Made by a program: the position numbers and the translations under genes
In this document: positions 1 through 8,056 of the stretch, piece after piece
Numbering within the stretch: position 1 is the first letter of the stretch
Layout: each line of letters begins with the position of its first letter
Notes under the pieces: generated by a model
Told to the model about the DNA's origin: nothing
Database searches by the model: none
Seen by the model: the letters and a program-made list of their open reading frames with translations, nothing else
From: Actinomadura sp. WMMA1423
GTDB lineage: Bacteria > Actinomycetota > Actinomycetes > Streptosporangiales > Streptosporangiaceae
Direction of reading: 5' to 3'
NCBI RefSeq assembly: GCF_006547145.1
Contig: NZ_CP041244.1
Span: forward strand, 4,402,001 to 4,466,000
DNA: 64,000 bases

Positions 1-2
1 TC

Positions 3-281
3 TACTTCTCCCGCACCAGCCACCGCCTCCAGGGCTGGGACGACCTCCGGCTCGGCGGCCTGGGCCTCACCTCCGCCCAGATCGAGCGCCACCTCGAACC
101 CGCCCCGGACCGCACCGTCCAGCCCCGGCCCCCGGCCACGTCCCCGCCCGCGTCCCCGACGTCGCCGTTCCCCTCGGAGTTCCCGTCCGACTGGCCGTCG
201 CGCACCCCGTCGCCCACCACCTCCCCGTCCCGCACGCCCACCCGGACCCCCTCGACCTCCGGCACCCCCTCTCCGGGGTAA
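3..281 (+). CDS. Hypothetical protein, C-terminal fragment with Pro/Ser/Thr-rich tail
   Basis: The gene begins before the window; the last 92 codons run in frame 3 to a TAA at 279-281. The first ~35 residues look folded (they contain GWDDLRLGGLGLTSAQIERH). The remaining ~57 residues are almost entirely Pro, Ser, Thr and Arg, a low-complexity tail common on actinobacterial surface or secreted proteins. I do not recognise the family from this fragment and assign no function. The opposite strand is also open here but has implausible composition. Confidence 0.55.
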   Translation, partial: YFSRTSHRLQGWDDLRLGGLGLTSAQIERHLEPAPDRTVQPRPPATSPPASPTSPFPSEFPSDWPSRTPSPTTSPSRTPTRTPSTSGTPSPG

Positions 282-354
282 CCGTTTGCACGCCGCCCCG
301 CCACGTCCTCTAGACTTGGCGAGTCGAGTGGCGACCATCTCCGCCACCACACGG

Positions 355-430
355 GCCCCCTTCGTCTAGCGGCCTAGGACGCCGCCCTTTCAAGGCGGTA
401 GCGCCGGTTCGAATCCGGTAGGGGGTACCA
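355..430 (+). tRNA. tRNA-Glu (anticodon UUC), CCA encoded
   Basis: The acceptor stem pairs GCCCCCT (355-361) with AGGGGGT (420-426), with a G-U closing pair at the end. The anticodon stem/loop contains CCTTTCAA, giving anticodon TTC. The T arm has the invariant GGTTCGAATCC. A73 and an encoded CCA follow at 427-430. The element remnant described next starts exactly at the tRNA 3' end, the usual target of site-specific integration. Confidence 0.95.
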
Positions 431-826
431 CCGCATGGCTGCACGATCCCCATCCGGCCCGCCGTCACCCCCCGTGATCGCCGCCTTGGCCGCCCGTAGT
501 TGCGCGTCCACCGTTTCCAGCGTGATCGTTGCCTGGACGTCGACCCGGTCGCTCTAACGCATCTGGACGGCGAAGGCGTCCAGCAGGCGCCGCAGGGCCG
601 CCTCAGGCAGGAGGCCGAGTTCGGCTTGGCCTCCAGATCCGCCCGATGCGTGTGGTGCGTTCGTTGATGGAGTTGACGAAGGCGGGGGGTGGGATCGTCG
701 GCGGCCTCCAACGAGTCGAGGACGCGCGTTCCTTGCGGCGCTTCAGCTCCGCGATCTGTCTCTCGACCCCCGCCAGGTGCTCCAGACGTTCCTGCTCGCC
801 CGGATCGATGACAGTCATCATGGCCG
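430..826 (-). pseudogene. Serine recombinase/integrase remnant (C-terminal part)
   Basis: Read on the minus strand, the remnant carries the Leu/Arg/Glu-rich coiled-coil stretch typical of the C-terminus of large serine recombinases (ERLEHLAGVERQIAELKRRK). An FVNSINERTTRI segment and then the terminal fold (PEAALRRLLDAFAVQMR, then DRVDVQATITLETVDA) follow. These pieces lie in different frames, with at least one frameshift near 630-650. An in-frame TAG after QMR sits where a tyrosine codon is expected. The frame would read on into the tRNA gene and stop at 374. No N-terminal catalytic domain is present, so it cannot be functional. The family assignment is by motif resemblance only. Confidence 0.65.
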
Positions 827-950
827 AATTACTTGAGCAGAACCCTCCAAACCATTGCTCGTCCTGGCGCAGTTGCGAATATGAACAACCTTGAAGGCCG
901 GAGACAGTGAGACGCCGTGAAAACGCATGCGAGTGTTGCGCTCTCGGCAT

Positions 951-979
951 CGTGCACGTGCAAAGTTCGCACGTACACG
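951..979. promoter_or_regulatory. Inverted repeat upstream of the toxin gene
   Basis: Eleven-base arms CGTGCACGTGC (951-961) and GCACGTACACG (969-979) pair with one G-T wobble around a 7-base A/T-rich loop. The element lies in the 259-base gap between the recombinase remnant and the toxin gene, about 105 bases before its start. It could be an operator or a hairpin. No other gene is seen between 827 and 1085. Confidence 0.4.
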
Positions 980-1085
980 CTTACATAGGGGCGGCGTGAT
1001 CCGGTGTCGGCCCCCACGTCACCGACGCGCCCGGTGAGTCGTCCGGCGGCCGGTTCACCCTCCCCCCAGCGGAAGGGCTGCGAGC

Positions 1086-2435
1086 GTGGGTGTGGACAAG
1101 CCCCCCGATGTGCAGGACCCCGAGACCACCGAGCCCACACCACCAGAAAACGGCGGAAAGACTCCGTCCACCACTCCCGGAGCGGACGGCAAAACGCCTC
1201 GCGTGGACAGCCTCAGAGCAGCAGGCTGGAAGTTCCCTGAGCGGCCGGACGCCGGCAATGGACAACGCGACGATCGTCAGGGCCAATCCGTCGAGTCCTC
1301 CTTCGCCGACCCCTCCAGCGAGAAGCCCAAGCCCCCTGTCGATTCGTCAACTGAAGCCGACACCAAGACCAAGGAGAAGCCGGAGACCGGCGTCCCCGAA
1401 GGCGGCTCCCAGCCGCCCGAAGAGCACGACCGCGACAAGACCGACCCGGCCGCTCAGAGCGGCAGCGGCGACGCAGGGGCAGAGAAGTCCGGCCAGGCCG
1501 AGCCAGAGGACCCGCGCCAAGACGAGGGCGAGCGGGAGGACGAGGGCGAGCGGGAGGGCGGCGACCGTGGCTCCGGGTTCGGCCAACCCGAGACCGAGGA
1601 GATGGGAGGGCAGGACGGCCGCGACGAGGATCCGCCCCCTCAGGACAACGTCGACCCCGCCGAGGCCGACAGCACCGGCGACAAGCCCGACGGTGACGAC
1701 GCCGAGGACATCGCCCCGCCCTCACCTCGGTCGTCTGAGCAACGGCCCGGCCCCCGCGTCGAGACCACCGACGCCCCAGAACCGATTCAGCGCACCCTCC
1801 CGGCCGACGCCTCCCCGCCAACCGCCCAACCCCACTCCCGCCTGCAGAGCTTGGCCTTGGCCCGAGCGGAACAACTGGAGGCCGCGGAACGCAACCGGGC
1901 CGTCTTCCAAGAGACCTCTGGCACGCCTGGTGAGATCGAGCAGGCAACTCCGCAGCAGAACGACACCGAGCAACCCGGCGAGGAAGACAAGAAGACCGGG
2001 GCCTCGCCTGTCGAGCAGCAGGGCACTCAGGAGGAAGCGGAGGTTGCGAACGAGAACGGCGAGACCGCCACCGAATCCAGCGACCGCGATGCCTCGCGCC
2101 CCGAGCCGGGAGGCGAGGCATGGGTCGACGGGAAGCCGCCTGCGGAGGCACTCGATAAGGTTCCCGACAAGTGGGGGGACGGCAGTCCGAACAAGAAGGG
2201 CGTCGGCCGCCGCTGGGCCGACCCCGAAAACCGCGGTAATGGAATCAGGATAGATGAGGGGGATCCGAGCAATCCCCAGCCCGCCCAACGGGTCGATCAT
2301 GTCGTTGTTCGCGTCGACGGAAAAGTGATCGGCCGAAACGGACAGCCATTGGAAGGGTCCATCAAGGAGAACTGGGACCAGGCCCATATTCCCTTGTCGG
2401 ATTGGCTGAAATGGGATAGTTGGAGATCTCCATGA
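1086..2435 (+). CDS. Polymorphic-toxin-like protein with disordered N-terminus
   Basis: The protein has 449 residues. Residues 1 to ~365 are very rich in Glu, Asp, Pro, Gly and Gln, apparently disordered, with no signal peptide, WXG/LXG, RHS or membrane segment. The last ~85 residues are a compact domain with GVGRRWADP, GIRIDEGDP, QRVDHVVVRVDGKVIG and AHIPLSDWLKW motifs, the architecture of toxin tips in polymorphic toxin systems, probably a nuclease (inference). GTG 1086 is the first start after an in-frame TGA at 1035. The stop overlaps an immunity-type gene, which strongly supports the toxin call. The usual delivery domain is missing, so the gene may be 5'-truncated or secreted by an unrecognised route. 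Confidence 0.65.
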   Translation: MGVDKPPDVQDPETTEPTPPENGGKTPSTTPGADGKTPRVDSLRAAGWKFPERPDAGNGQRDDRQGQSVESSFADPSSEKPKPPVDSSTEADTKTKEKPETGVPEGGSQPPEEHDRDKTDPAAQSGSGDAGAEKSGQAEPEDPRQDEGEREDEGEREGGDRGSGFGQPETEEMGGQDGRDEDPPPQDNVDPAEADSTGDKPDGDDAEDIAPPSPRSSEQRPGPRVETTDAPEPIQRTLPADASPPTAQPHSRLQSLALARAEQLEAAERNRAVFQETSGTPGEIEQATPQQNDTEQPGEEDKKTGASPVEQQGTQEEAEVANENGETATESSDRDASRPEPGGEAWVDGKPPAEALDKVPDKWGDGSPNKKGVGRRWADPENRGNGIRIDEGDPSNPQPAQRVDHVVVRVDGKVIGRNGQPLEGSIKENWDQAHIPLSDWLKWDSWRSP

Positions 2436-2821
2436 TGGATGCTAGGCTCAATCACGTGGTCGTACAGTTTCCTGACATGCGTCGTACTGTCATCGAGGCC
2501 CTGCAGGCGCTTTCGGATCCGGAGTATCAGCGCCGCGTCTGGGTGGAGCGCACCTATCCCAAGCCGGGCTTCTATGATGACCTGACCCACAATGTCAACG
2601 TCCTGTACGACGACACCTCGGTTGCAGAGGACCCGCGAGCTCAGATCGGTGTCACACTCGAGAATGAGGCAGAGGCCGCGGCGATCGAAAATCTGACTGC
2701 CGTCCTAGACCCTCTCCTGGACTCCTTGCCCACCAAACTCGAGGATGCTCAAGTGATCTCTCGCCCCGAATGGAGTGCCGTTGTGAAGGCGGCACAGGAA
2801 GCCGTCGGCGTCATTCACTGA
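2432..2821 (+). CDS. SCO4402-family immunity-like protein
   Basis: The protein has 129 residues and resembles the Streptomyces SCO4402 family (LNHVVVQFPDMRRTVIEAL, LSDPEYQRRVWVER, NVNVLYDDT). Members often sit next to polymorphic toxins. The start overlaps the toxin stop (ATGATGG), and a GGAG at 2422-2425 favours ATG 2432 (or 2435) over the upstream TTG at 2420. It is small, acidic and probably cytoplasmic. The inferred role is to neutralise the adjacent toxin's C-terminal domain; the pairing rests on context. It may otherwise be an orphan family member of unknown activity. Confidence 0.75.
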   Translation: MMDARLNHVVVQFPDMRRTVIEALQALSDPEYQRRVWVERTYPKPGFYDDLTHNVNVLYDDTSVAEDPRAQIGVTLENEAEAAAIENLTAVLDPLLDSLPTKLEDAQVISRPEWSAVVKAAQEAVGVIH

Positions 2822-3001
2822 GCAACCGCGTCGCCTGGTCGTTGGACGAAGCGACGAGCCGCACCCGCGCACGCACCGGGCCCCCAGGGCGATGGCGGAC
2901 GGCGTCCGGGGACCACAACCAGTCCATAATGCGATTGCCCGCTCGGGTCGCAGCTGGGGTCCTCCAGCCATGAGCGAAGGGAACGAGTCTCCCGTCCGCC
3001 G

Positions 3002-3739
3002 GTGAGCACGCCGCCCGAGCCAGAGCCGCTCGGAACCCGGGCCAGCCTCTTCGGCCACGCTCCACCTGCATATCAGCAGGATCCGGATTCGCCGTTGCCG
3101 CGCCACGGCGCCCCCTATCCCGATCACGAACGTCACTACCGGCGCTCACGGCCGCAACGCCCGGCGGATCCGCGGCAAGGCGGGGTCGCTGCCGCCGCCG
3201 TCCTCGACTCCCACTTCGCGGATCCCACCGCACCGCCCGGCGACCTGCTCTGGGCCTTCCACGAGGTCGACGTCCCCATCCATCACAACGAGCACATCGC
3301 CGCCGCCGCGCTGCGCGCCGACCGAGCACGCGTGCGGCGGACGGGACGGTGGCTGGTCGACCACACCGGACTGCTTCTGGCGATCATGGCGGACTGCCGG
3401 GGCATGGGCATGACGCTCGGACACTACCCGCCCGCCCGGGCCGTCCTCGCGGCCCACGCCGGCCACCTCCAGCGTCAGACCCCCACGATCCAGCGATACC
3501 TCACCACGGTCCACCTCGCCGATCCCCTGGCACGAAGCTCGGCGAAGGACCTGGGGTTTCCCGACGAGGCTCGGGACCGCATCCTCGACCGGTACCTCGC
3601 CGTCCTCGACGGCGACGACTGGTGCACCGCCGCACGAGCACATCGGAACACCGAAGACGACTACCACGTGTGGCTCGCCGGCACGGCGGCCAAGCGCCTG
3701 GGCCTGCGAGCCTTCGCCGACTTCCCCACCCAGGACTGA
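3002..3739 (+). CDS. Hypothetical protein
   Basis: The product has 245 residues with a GTG start (3002). The first ~55 residues are Pro/Arg-rich and probably unstructured. The rest is helical, with segments such as HIAAAALRADRARVRRTGRWLVDHT and LLAIMADCRGMGMTLGHYPPARAVLAAH that vaguely resemble HEAT/ARM-like repeats. There is no signal peptide or obvious catalytic motif. It is separated from the immunity gene by 180 bases with no feature I can support and is convergent with the hydrolase at 3802. I do not recognise the family. Confidence 0.55.
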   Translation: MSTPPEPEPLGTRASLFGHAPPAYQQDPDSPLPRHGAPYPDHERHYRRSRPQRPADPRQGGVAAAAVLDSHFADPTAPPGDLLWAFHEVDVPIHHNEHIAAAALRADRARVRRTGRWLVDHTGLLLAIMADCRGMGMTLGHYPPARAVLAAHAGHLQRQTPTIQRYLTTVHLADPLARSSAKDLGFPDEARDRILDRYLAVLDGDDWCTAARAHRNTEDDYHVWLAGTAAKRLGLRAFADFPTQD

Positions 3740-3801
3740 CGGCGGAGCAGAGGCTGCGTGCGCCCGCTCGCAGGCCTCGCTCCGTTCGGCCGGTCAGCCC
3801 G

Positions 3802-5190
3802 TCATGGTGGCGAGACGCGTACGTCCGCTCGGCCGGTGTGCAGGTATGCTGCACGCCCCTGGCCGTCGTCGCCGAGGAACGCCAGCGGCCTGCGGGCGCC
3901 GCGTTCGGGTTCGAGCGGGAGCAGCGAATCGCCGCGCCAGGCGACCAGCTCCGTCCGGTAGGGCGCGTCGCCCAGTTCGGCGGTGACTCCGGCGGGAAGG
4001 CGCTCCAGCCACAGGCGCCCCTCCTCGTCGCGGCTGACCGTGGTCTCGCCCGTGCTCGACCTGTAGGTGCCGACGTAGCGGGACGCGTCCAGCGGAGGCG
4101 CGGCCGGATCGGGCGTCGGCTCCGCGGGCGGTTCGACACCGCCGAGCCCGGGGAGCACACGGCCCGCGATCTCGGCGTACACCCGCCGCGGCAGGCCGCC
4201 GTTGGTGACGATCGCCAGCGCCACGTCCCGCCCCGGCACCGCACGCAGGAACGCCGACTGGCCGATGGTGTTGCCGTCGTGGCTGAGGACGGTCCCGCCC
4301 GGGAGGTCGAAGAGCTCCCACCCCAGGCCCCAGGCGGTGCCCCAGTTGATGTCGGGCAGCGTGATCTGCGCCTGCTGCATCGCCCTGACGCTCTCCGGGC
4401 TCAGCACGGGGCCGCCGTCCGGGCCGAGTCCGCCGGTGAGGTGCATGCGAGCGAAGACCAGCAGGTCGCGAGGGCGCATCGCCAGCATCGACCCGGCCGG
4501 CGCGTTCGAGCGCGCCAGCGCCCAGACCGGGACCGGCCGGAGCCGCCCGCCCTGCTCGACATGTCCCACCGCCGCGCGGTGAAGGATCGCCTCGTACGGA
4601 TCGTTCGCGGCGTGGGTCAGGCCCAGCGGCGTGAACAGGTGCGTCCTCATGCAGGCGTCGAACGGTTTCCCCCGTACGGCCTCGATGATCCGGCCCAGCA
4701 CGCAGAAGGCGGCGTTGTTGTAGGAGAACATCTCACCGGGTTCGAACAGCTGCGGCACCTGGTGCAGGACGCCCAGGTACTTCTCGAGGCAGTCGTCACC
4801 CTTGCCCGTGTCGGTGAAGACGTCCCCCTCGAATCCCGCGACGTGGCACATCAACTGCCGCACGGTGATCCGTTCCGCCGCCCGCTCGTCGGCGATCCGG
4901 AAGTCGGGGAGACAGGTCCGCACCGGCGCTTCGAGGTCCAGCTCTCCCTCGTCGACCAGCTGCATGGCCAGCGTCGAGGTCCACACCTTCGTGATCGAGC
5001 CGATCTGGAAGAGGGAGTCGACCGTGGCCTCGACGCCCGTGACCGTGTTCAACACCCCGGCCGCGGCCTCGACCGTCTCGTCGCCGGCGCAGACCGCCAC
5101 CGCGGCCCCGGGCACCCGGTTCTCCGCGAGCAGGTCCGGCAACCGGTGCCGCAGCCACGCGCCGATCGCCTCCAGCTTCGACACGTCCAT
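3802..5190 (-). CDS. Serine hydrolase, class C beta-lactamase/esterase family
   Basis: The protein has 462 residues from ATG 5190; longer upstream frames look like non-coding extension. The penicillin-binding-protein-like fold is recognised by QIGSITKVWT (SxxK nucleophile and base), FSYNNAAFCVLGRIIE (YxN) and LSHDGNTIG in place of the third HTG/HxG motif. A ~100-residue C-terminal domain (AAPPLDASRYVGTYRS) is like those that follow many such esterases/peptidases. No signal peptide is visible, so it is probably cytoplasmic. The substrate cannot be told; the family includes esterases, D-aminopeptidases and beta-lactamases. It stands alone between unrelated genes. Confidence 0.85.
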   Translation of the reverse strand: MDVSKLEAIGAWLRHRLPDLLAENRVPGAAVAVCAGDETVEAAAGVLNTVTGVEATVDSLFQIGSITKVWTSTLAMQLVDEGELDLEAPVRTCLPDFRIADERAAERITVRQLMCHVAGFEGDVFTDTGKGDDCLEKYLGVLHQVPQLFEPGEMFSYNNAAFCVLGRIIEAVRGKPFDACMRTHLFTPLGLTHAANDPYEAILHRAAVGHVEQGGRLRPVPVWALARSNAPAGSMLAMRPRDLLVFARMHLTGGLGPDGGPVLSPESVRAMQQAQITLPDINWGTAWGLGWELFDLPGGTVLSHDGNTIGQSAFLRAVPGRDVALAIVTNGGLPRRVYAEIAGRVLPGLGGVEPPAEPTPDPAAPPLDASRYVGTYRSSTGETTVSRDEEGRLWLERLPAGVTAELGDAPYRTELVAWRGDSLLPLEPERGARRPLAFLGDDGQGRAAYLHTGRADVRVSPP

Positions 5191-5399
5191 CCCCCTCACT
5201 CGACTCCGGGACGAGCATAAAACCGGCAGGAACCACACCCGGTCCATCGAAATGGGCCGGCCTCGGTCGCCCGAGGGGTGCGGCATGCGACCAAACAGAC
5301 ACACGTGTCTACCAGTTGTCCGAATCAACTTCTTCAACGCCGTTCCGAACCCCACCGCCACCACAGCCGCCGACGCCGGACCGCCCATCACTCACCGGC

Positions 5400-5650
5400 C
5401 GCCCCGCACCGCGCTCCTCCACCCGCCCACCGGCGACGGCCTACCGGTCCGGCGCTACCGAACGGCCCTCGTCAGGGCCGCCCTCCTGTGTGCCGCGCTC
5501 GCCATCCTGGCCTTCATGACAGCCCCGTGGAGGGCGAGCGGGGAGAAGCCCCCGAGCCGCGCTCGGAGATAACGATCATCCTGCTGCTGCCTGTGGAGGT
5601 GGCGTTCATCCTCATGCTCGGGCCGTACTTCCGCCGCACAGGCCGGCGCG
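5400..5650 (+). pseudogene. Broken small membrane protein
   Basis: Two hydrophobic helices lie in different frames: ALVRAALLCAALAILAFM ends in one frame, and ITIILLLPVEVAFILMLGP begins in the next. The junction is a run of five C at 5549-5553. One extra C would join them as ...RASGEKPPEPRSEI..., a plausible two-helix protein. No convincing start codon is present upstream. It is therefore a decayed gene, or a sequencing indel, belonging to an unknown membrane protein. Confidence 0.4.
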
Positions 5651-6786
5651 CGCGGCGTGCTGGACGCGGGCGGCAAGACCTGCAAGGACGTCCGGGACCT
5701 CCTCAACAACTTCGGCCTGCCCGTCCCGCGCGACGCGCAGACGACCGTCGTCGCCCAGGACTCGCACTGGACGGTCGGGGCGCCGAACGCGAACCCGGTC
5801 GCCTGCGCACGTCCAAGGAGAGCGTGAACGGCCAGATGCGGGACGTCATCAAGGGGTACTCCTGGCCGGTCCCGTCCCAGACGAACTTCTACCTCGACTC
5901 CCGCTCCTACAGCGAACGCTCAAAGGAGCACTCCGTCCCGCGGGGTCGCGTTCTCACACACGGCGCCTCCACCTTCGACTGCGACACCCCCAAGTCCCGG
6001 GGCAGGTTCACCGGCGTGACCATCAACGACATGGCGGCGCCCTGGACCAGCACGCCCCGACGACCGCGCTCGTCCAGGCGTTCCAGCGCAACCCCGTCCC
6101 GGATACGGCCCCGCTGCTCGCCGAATCGGACGACCAAGCACCCGCGTCCGTGCGAGCCCTCGACGCGGGTACCGTCGACTCGTCCCTTGCCGAGGCGTTC
6201 GTCCAGGCGGGCTACACCGAGGACTCGTCCACGTTCACCGTCGACGTCACCACACCCGGCTCCCTTTGGCTGGTGACCGACAACGAAGTCCACGGCCACC
6301 TTCGACGTCCGCTACCTGGACATCGGCGGTGACCAGCATCTCCTCGCCTACCGCGGCGCCGCGCTCGGCATCGACATCACCGCGGCAGGCTCCCGCTGGC
6401 GCGTCACGGACACGGCGAACAACACCACCTTCGACATCACGTCCGGCAAGGCCGATCTGCGCGTCCAGCGCCTCGTCGCGACCCTGCGACTGCACGCCCA
6501 CGACAGGGCCCACTACCTGGACGTCGCCGCCGAGACCACCGGCTACCTCTACACGCTGCTGACCGTGGACAAGGCCGACGGCGGGACCGAGTACATCCTG
6601 GAGGTCTACGAGCCCGACGGCACCCACCTGTTCGACCAGGACGGCGTCCACGCCGCCAAGATCGGCATCGACCAGTGGCGCTCCATGTTCTCGCTGAACT
6701 ACGAGACCCTCCTCGGCCCCGGCCAGCGAACCGAGCCGGGCATCAGCGAATGGATCCCCTCCGCTTCCGCGCCGGACATCCTCTGA
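5640..6786 (+). pseudogene. Frameshifted hypothetical gene
   Basis: A continuous coding-like signal runs through four frame segments. GVLDAGGKTCKDVRDLLNNF... is followed by SVNGQMRDVIKGYSWPVP...TGVTIND. A shift near 6035-6050 leads to LDQHAPTTALVQAFQRNP...SLWLVTDN. A shift near 6289 then leads to ATFDVRYLDIGG...ISEWIPSASAPDIL and TGA at 6784-6786. The downstream part has repeated beta-strand-like segments (FDVRYLD, FTVDVTT, FDITSG). Multiple indels mean the gene is dead. I do not recognise the family; the C-terminal 165 codons (6289-6786) are the best preserved. Confidence 0.5.
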
Positions 6787-6808
6787 AACACGCCACCGCA
6801 AGGCCATT

Positions 6809-6836
6809 GCTTAGCGATTGCTAGCGTTTGCTAAGC
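6809..6836. promoter_or_regulatory. 28-bp dyad operator
   Basis: The outer arms GCTTAGC (6809-6815) and GCTAAGC (6830-6836) are exact inverse complements, centred on a perfect GCTAGC palindrome (6820-6825) with A/T-rich spacers. It ends 9 bases before the ATG of the small regulator-like gene at 6846, so it overlaps the expected promoter or leader. An autoregulatory operator for that gene is the simplest reading. Confidence 0.6.
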
Positions 6837-6845
6837 TCGACCGCC

Positions 6846-7172
6846 ATGGACCCCGTCTCTCCGCCTCCCGAGCAGGTGGCCGCGGCGCTGCGCCAGATCG
6901 CCCGCGGCCTGACGGCACTGGCCGACGCGATCTCCGCACCGTCCGGGCAGTCCGATGAGGACCGGCATCTCGCGCTCATGACCGAATGGGGCCGGCGGGG
7001 CCTCACCCGCGCGGAGGCCAGCGCACTGTTCCGCAGGCACGGGTTCTCACCCCAGGCAGCGGGCGGCTGGGCGCGCGGGGACTGGATGGAGGTCCGCGAC
7101 GACGGAAACCGCTATCTCACCGACCGCTCACTGGCATGGCTCGCCGACCAGGAGGCCGCGAATGACCGCTGA
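6846..7172 (+). CDS. Small HTH-like protein, putative regulator
   Basis: The product has 108 residues from ATG 6846, chosen over TTG 6828, which lies inside the dyad. The N-terminal ~45 residues are helical (EQVAAALRQIARGLTALADAI). The C-terminal part LTRAEASALFRRHGFSPQAAGGWARGD... ends YLTDRSLAWLADQ, consistent with a small winged-helix or DNA-binding fold, but no family is certain. Its last 11 bases overlap the thioesterase start, so the two genes form an operon. The dyad just upstream suggests it represses itself and the thioesterase gene (inference). Confidence 0.6.
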   Translation: MDPVSPPPEQVAAALRQIARGLTALADAISAPSGQSDEDRHLALMTEWGRRGLTRAEASALFRRHGFSPQAAGGWARGDWMEVRDDGNRYLTDRSLAWLADQEAANDR

Positions 7173-7596
7173 GCCCTTCTCCGTGCGATACGAAGTGCGC
7201 GTCTACGAGATCGACCCGCAGCTCCACCTCAACGGAGCGGTCTACGTCCAGTACGCCGACCACTCCCGCTTCGCCTGCCTGCGGGCCGCCGGCGTCTCGG
7301 TGGAGAAACTGATCGGCGACGGTTTCGGCCCCGTGAACCTCGAGACGGTGATCCGCTACCACGGCGAACTCCGGAGCGGCGACGAGGTCGACGTCTCCTG
7401 CGACTGGCGCTGGGGAGACGGAAAGACCTACACCGTCGAGCACGCCTTCACGCGCGCGGACGGCAAGCTGGCCGCAGAGGTGAAGCACGTGAGCGGGCTA
7501 CTCGACCTGCAATCCCGCCGCCTCCTGCCCGCCCCGGCCCAGGAGTGGCTGACCCGAGCCGAAAACCCCGCCCTCCTCGGCCTCCCCACCGCCTGA
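7162..7596 (+). CDS. Hotdog-fold acyl-CoA thioesterase (4HBT type)
   Basis: The product has 144 residues. It shows the N-terminal hotdog signature RVYEIDPQLHLNGAVYVQYADHSRFACLRAAGVSVEKL, in which the Asp before the loop and the following Asn/His correspond to the YbgC/4HBT active-site region. It then has typical strands (VNLETVIRYHGEL, DEVDVSCDWRW, TYTVEHAFTRADGKLAAEVK). It probably hydrolyses small acyl-CoA thioesters in the cytoplasm; the substrate is unknown. It is translationally coupled to the preceding small gene by an 11-base overlap. Confidence 0.8.
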   Translation: MTAEPFSVRYEVRVYEIDPQLHLNGAVYVQYADHSRFACLRAAGVSVEKLIGDGFGPVNLETVIRYHGELRSGDEVDVSCDWRWGDGKTYTVEHAFTRADGKLAAEVKHVSGLLDLQSRRLLPAPAQEWLTRAENPALLGLPTA

Positions 7597-7672
7597 CCCC
7601 GGCCGGGGACCGGTCACCCTCTTGGTCGTCCTCGATGGACGGGGCGCTCATCCAGCGTCGCCCGCGATGGGG

Positions 7673-8056
7673 TTACTGGTCGTGGGGTGGATCGGTCTCG
7701 TCGCTGATGGCTTGTGCGATCTCTTCGACGACCGCCTCGATGATCCGGTCCCTCTGCTCCGCGTTCACCTGCTCGGGAGCACCGTCGTTGCTCAGCTCGA
7801 TGCGAACGGTCCGGATGATGACCTGAGTGGACGGCTGCTCGTTGTGCTTCTTCTTGTGGTCCTGGTAGATGGTCCACGCGAGGGTCGCGATGCTGACGAT
7901 GAGGCCGCCTATGGAGACGGGGTCGTAACGCTCGCGACGGGACGCACCGTCGCCGCTGTGGAGCGCCGCCTCGACGTCGGCAGGAAGGCGCCGACCGTAC
8001 TCAGGCGCGAGGCGCGCCCCTGCGGCACGGGCCGCCTGCTGAATGGTGTCGTTCAT
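7673..8056 (-). CDS. Small single-TM protein coupled to CHAT-STAND protein
   Basis: The product has 127 residues. One transmembrane helix (VSIGGLIVSIATLAWTIY, about residues 47-64) is followed by DHKKKHNEQPS, which suggests the C-terminus is cytoplasmic. The soluble C-terminus (VIIRTVRIELSNDGAPEQVNAEQRDRIIEAVVEEIAQAI) is a beta-alpha segment. The start codon overlaps the stop of the 1248-residue CHAT-STAND-TPR gene (ATGA), so the two are co-translated. I know no named family. Context suggests a membrane partner, substrate or anchor of the CHAT protein. The divergent paralogue has no equivalent gene. Confidence 0.7.
   Translation of the reverse strand: MNDTIQQAARAAGARLAPEYGRRLPADVEAALHSGDGASRRERYDPVSIGGLIVSIATLAWTIYQDHKKKHNEQPSTQVIIRTVRIELSNDGAPEQVNAEQRDRIIEAVVEEIAQAISDETDPPHDQ

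Noticed and set aside
827..1143. Short minus-strand frames before the toxin gene
   Set aside because: No ribosome sites, no motif, and composition changes within the frame.
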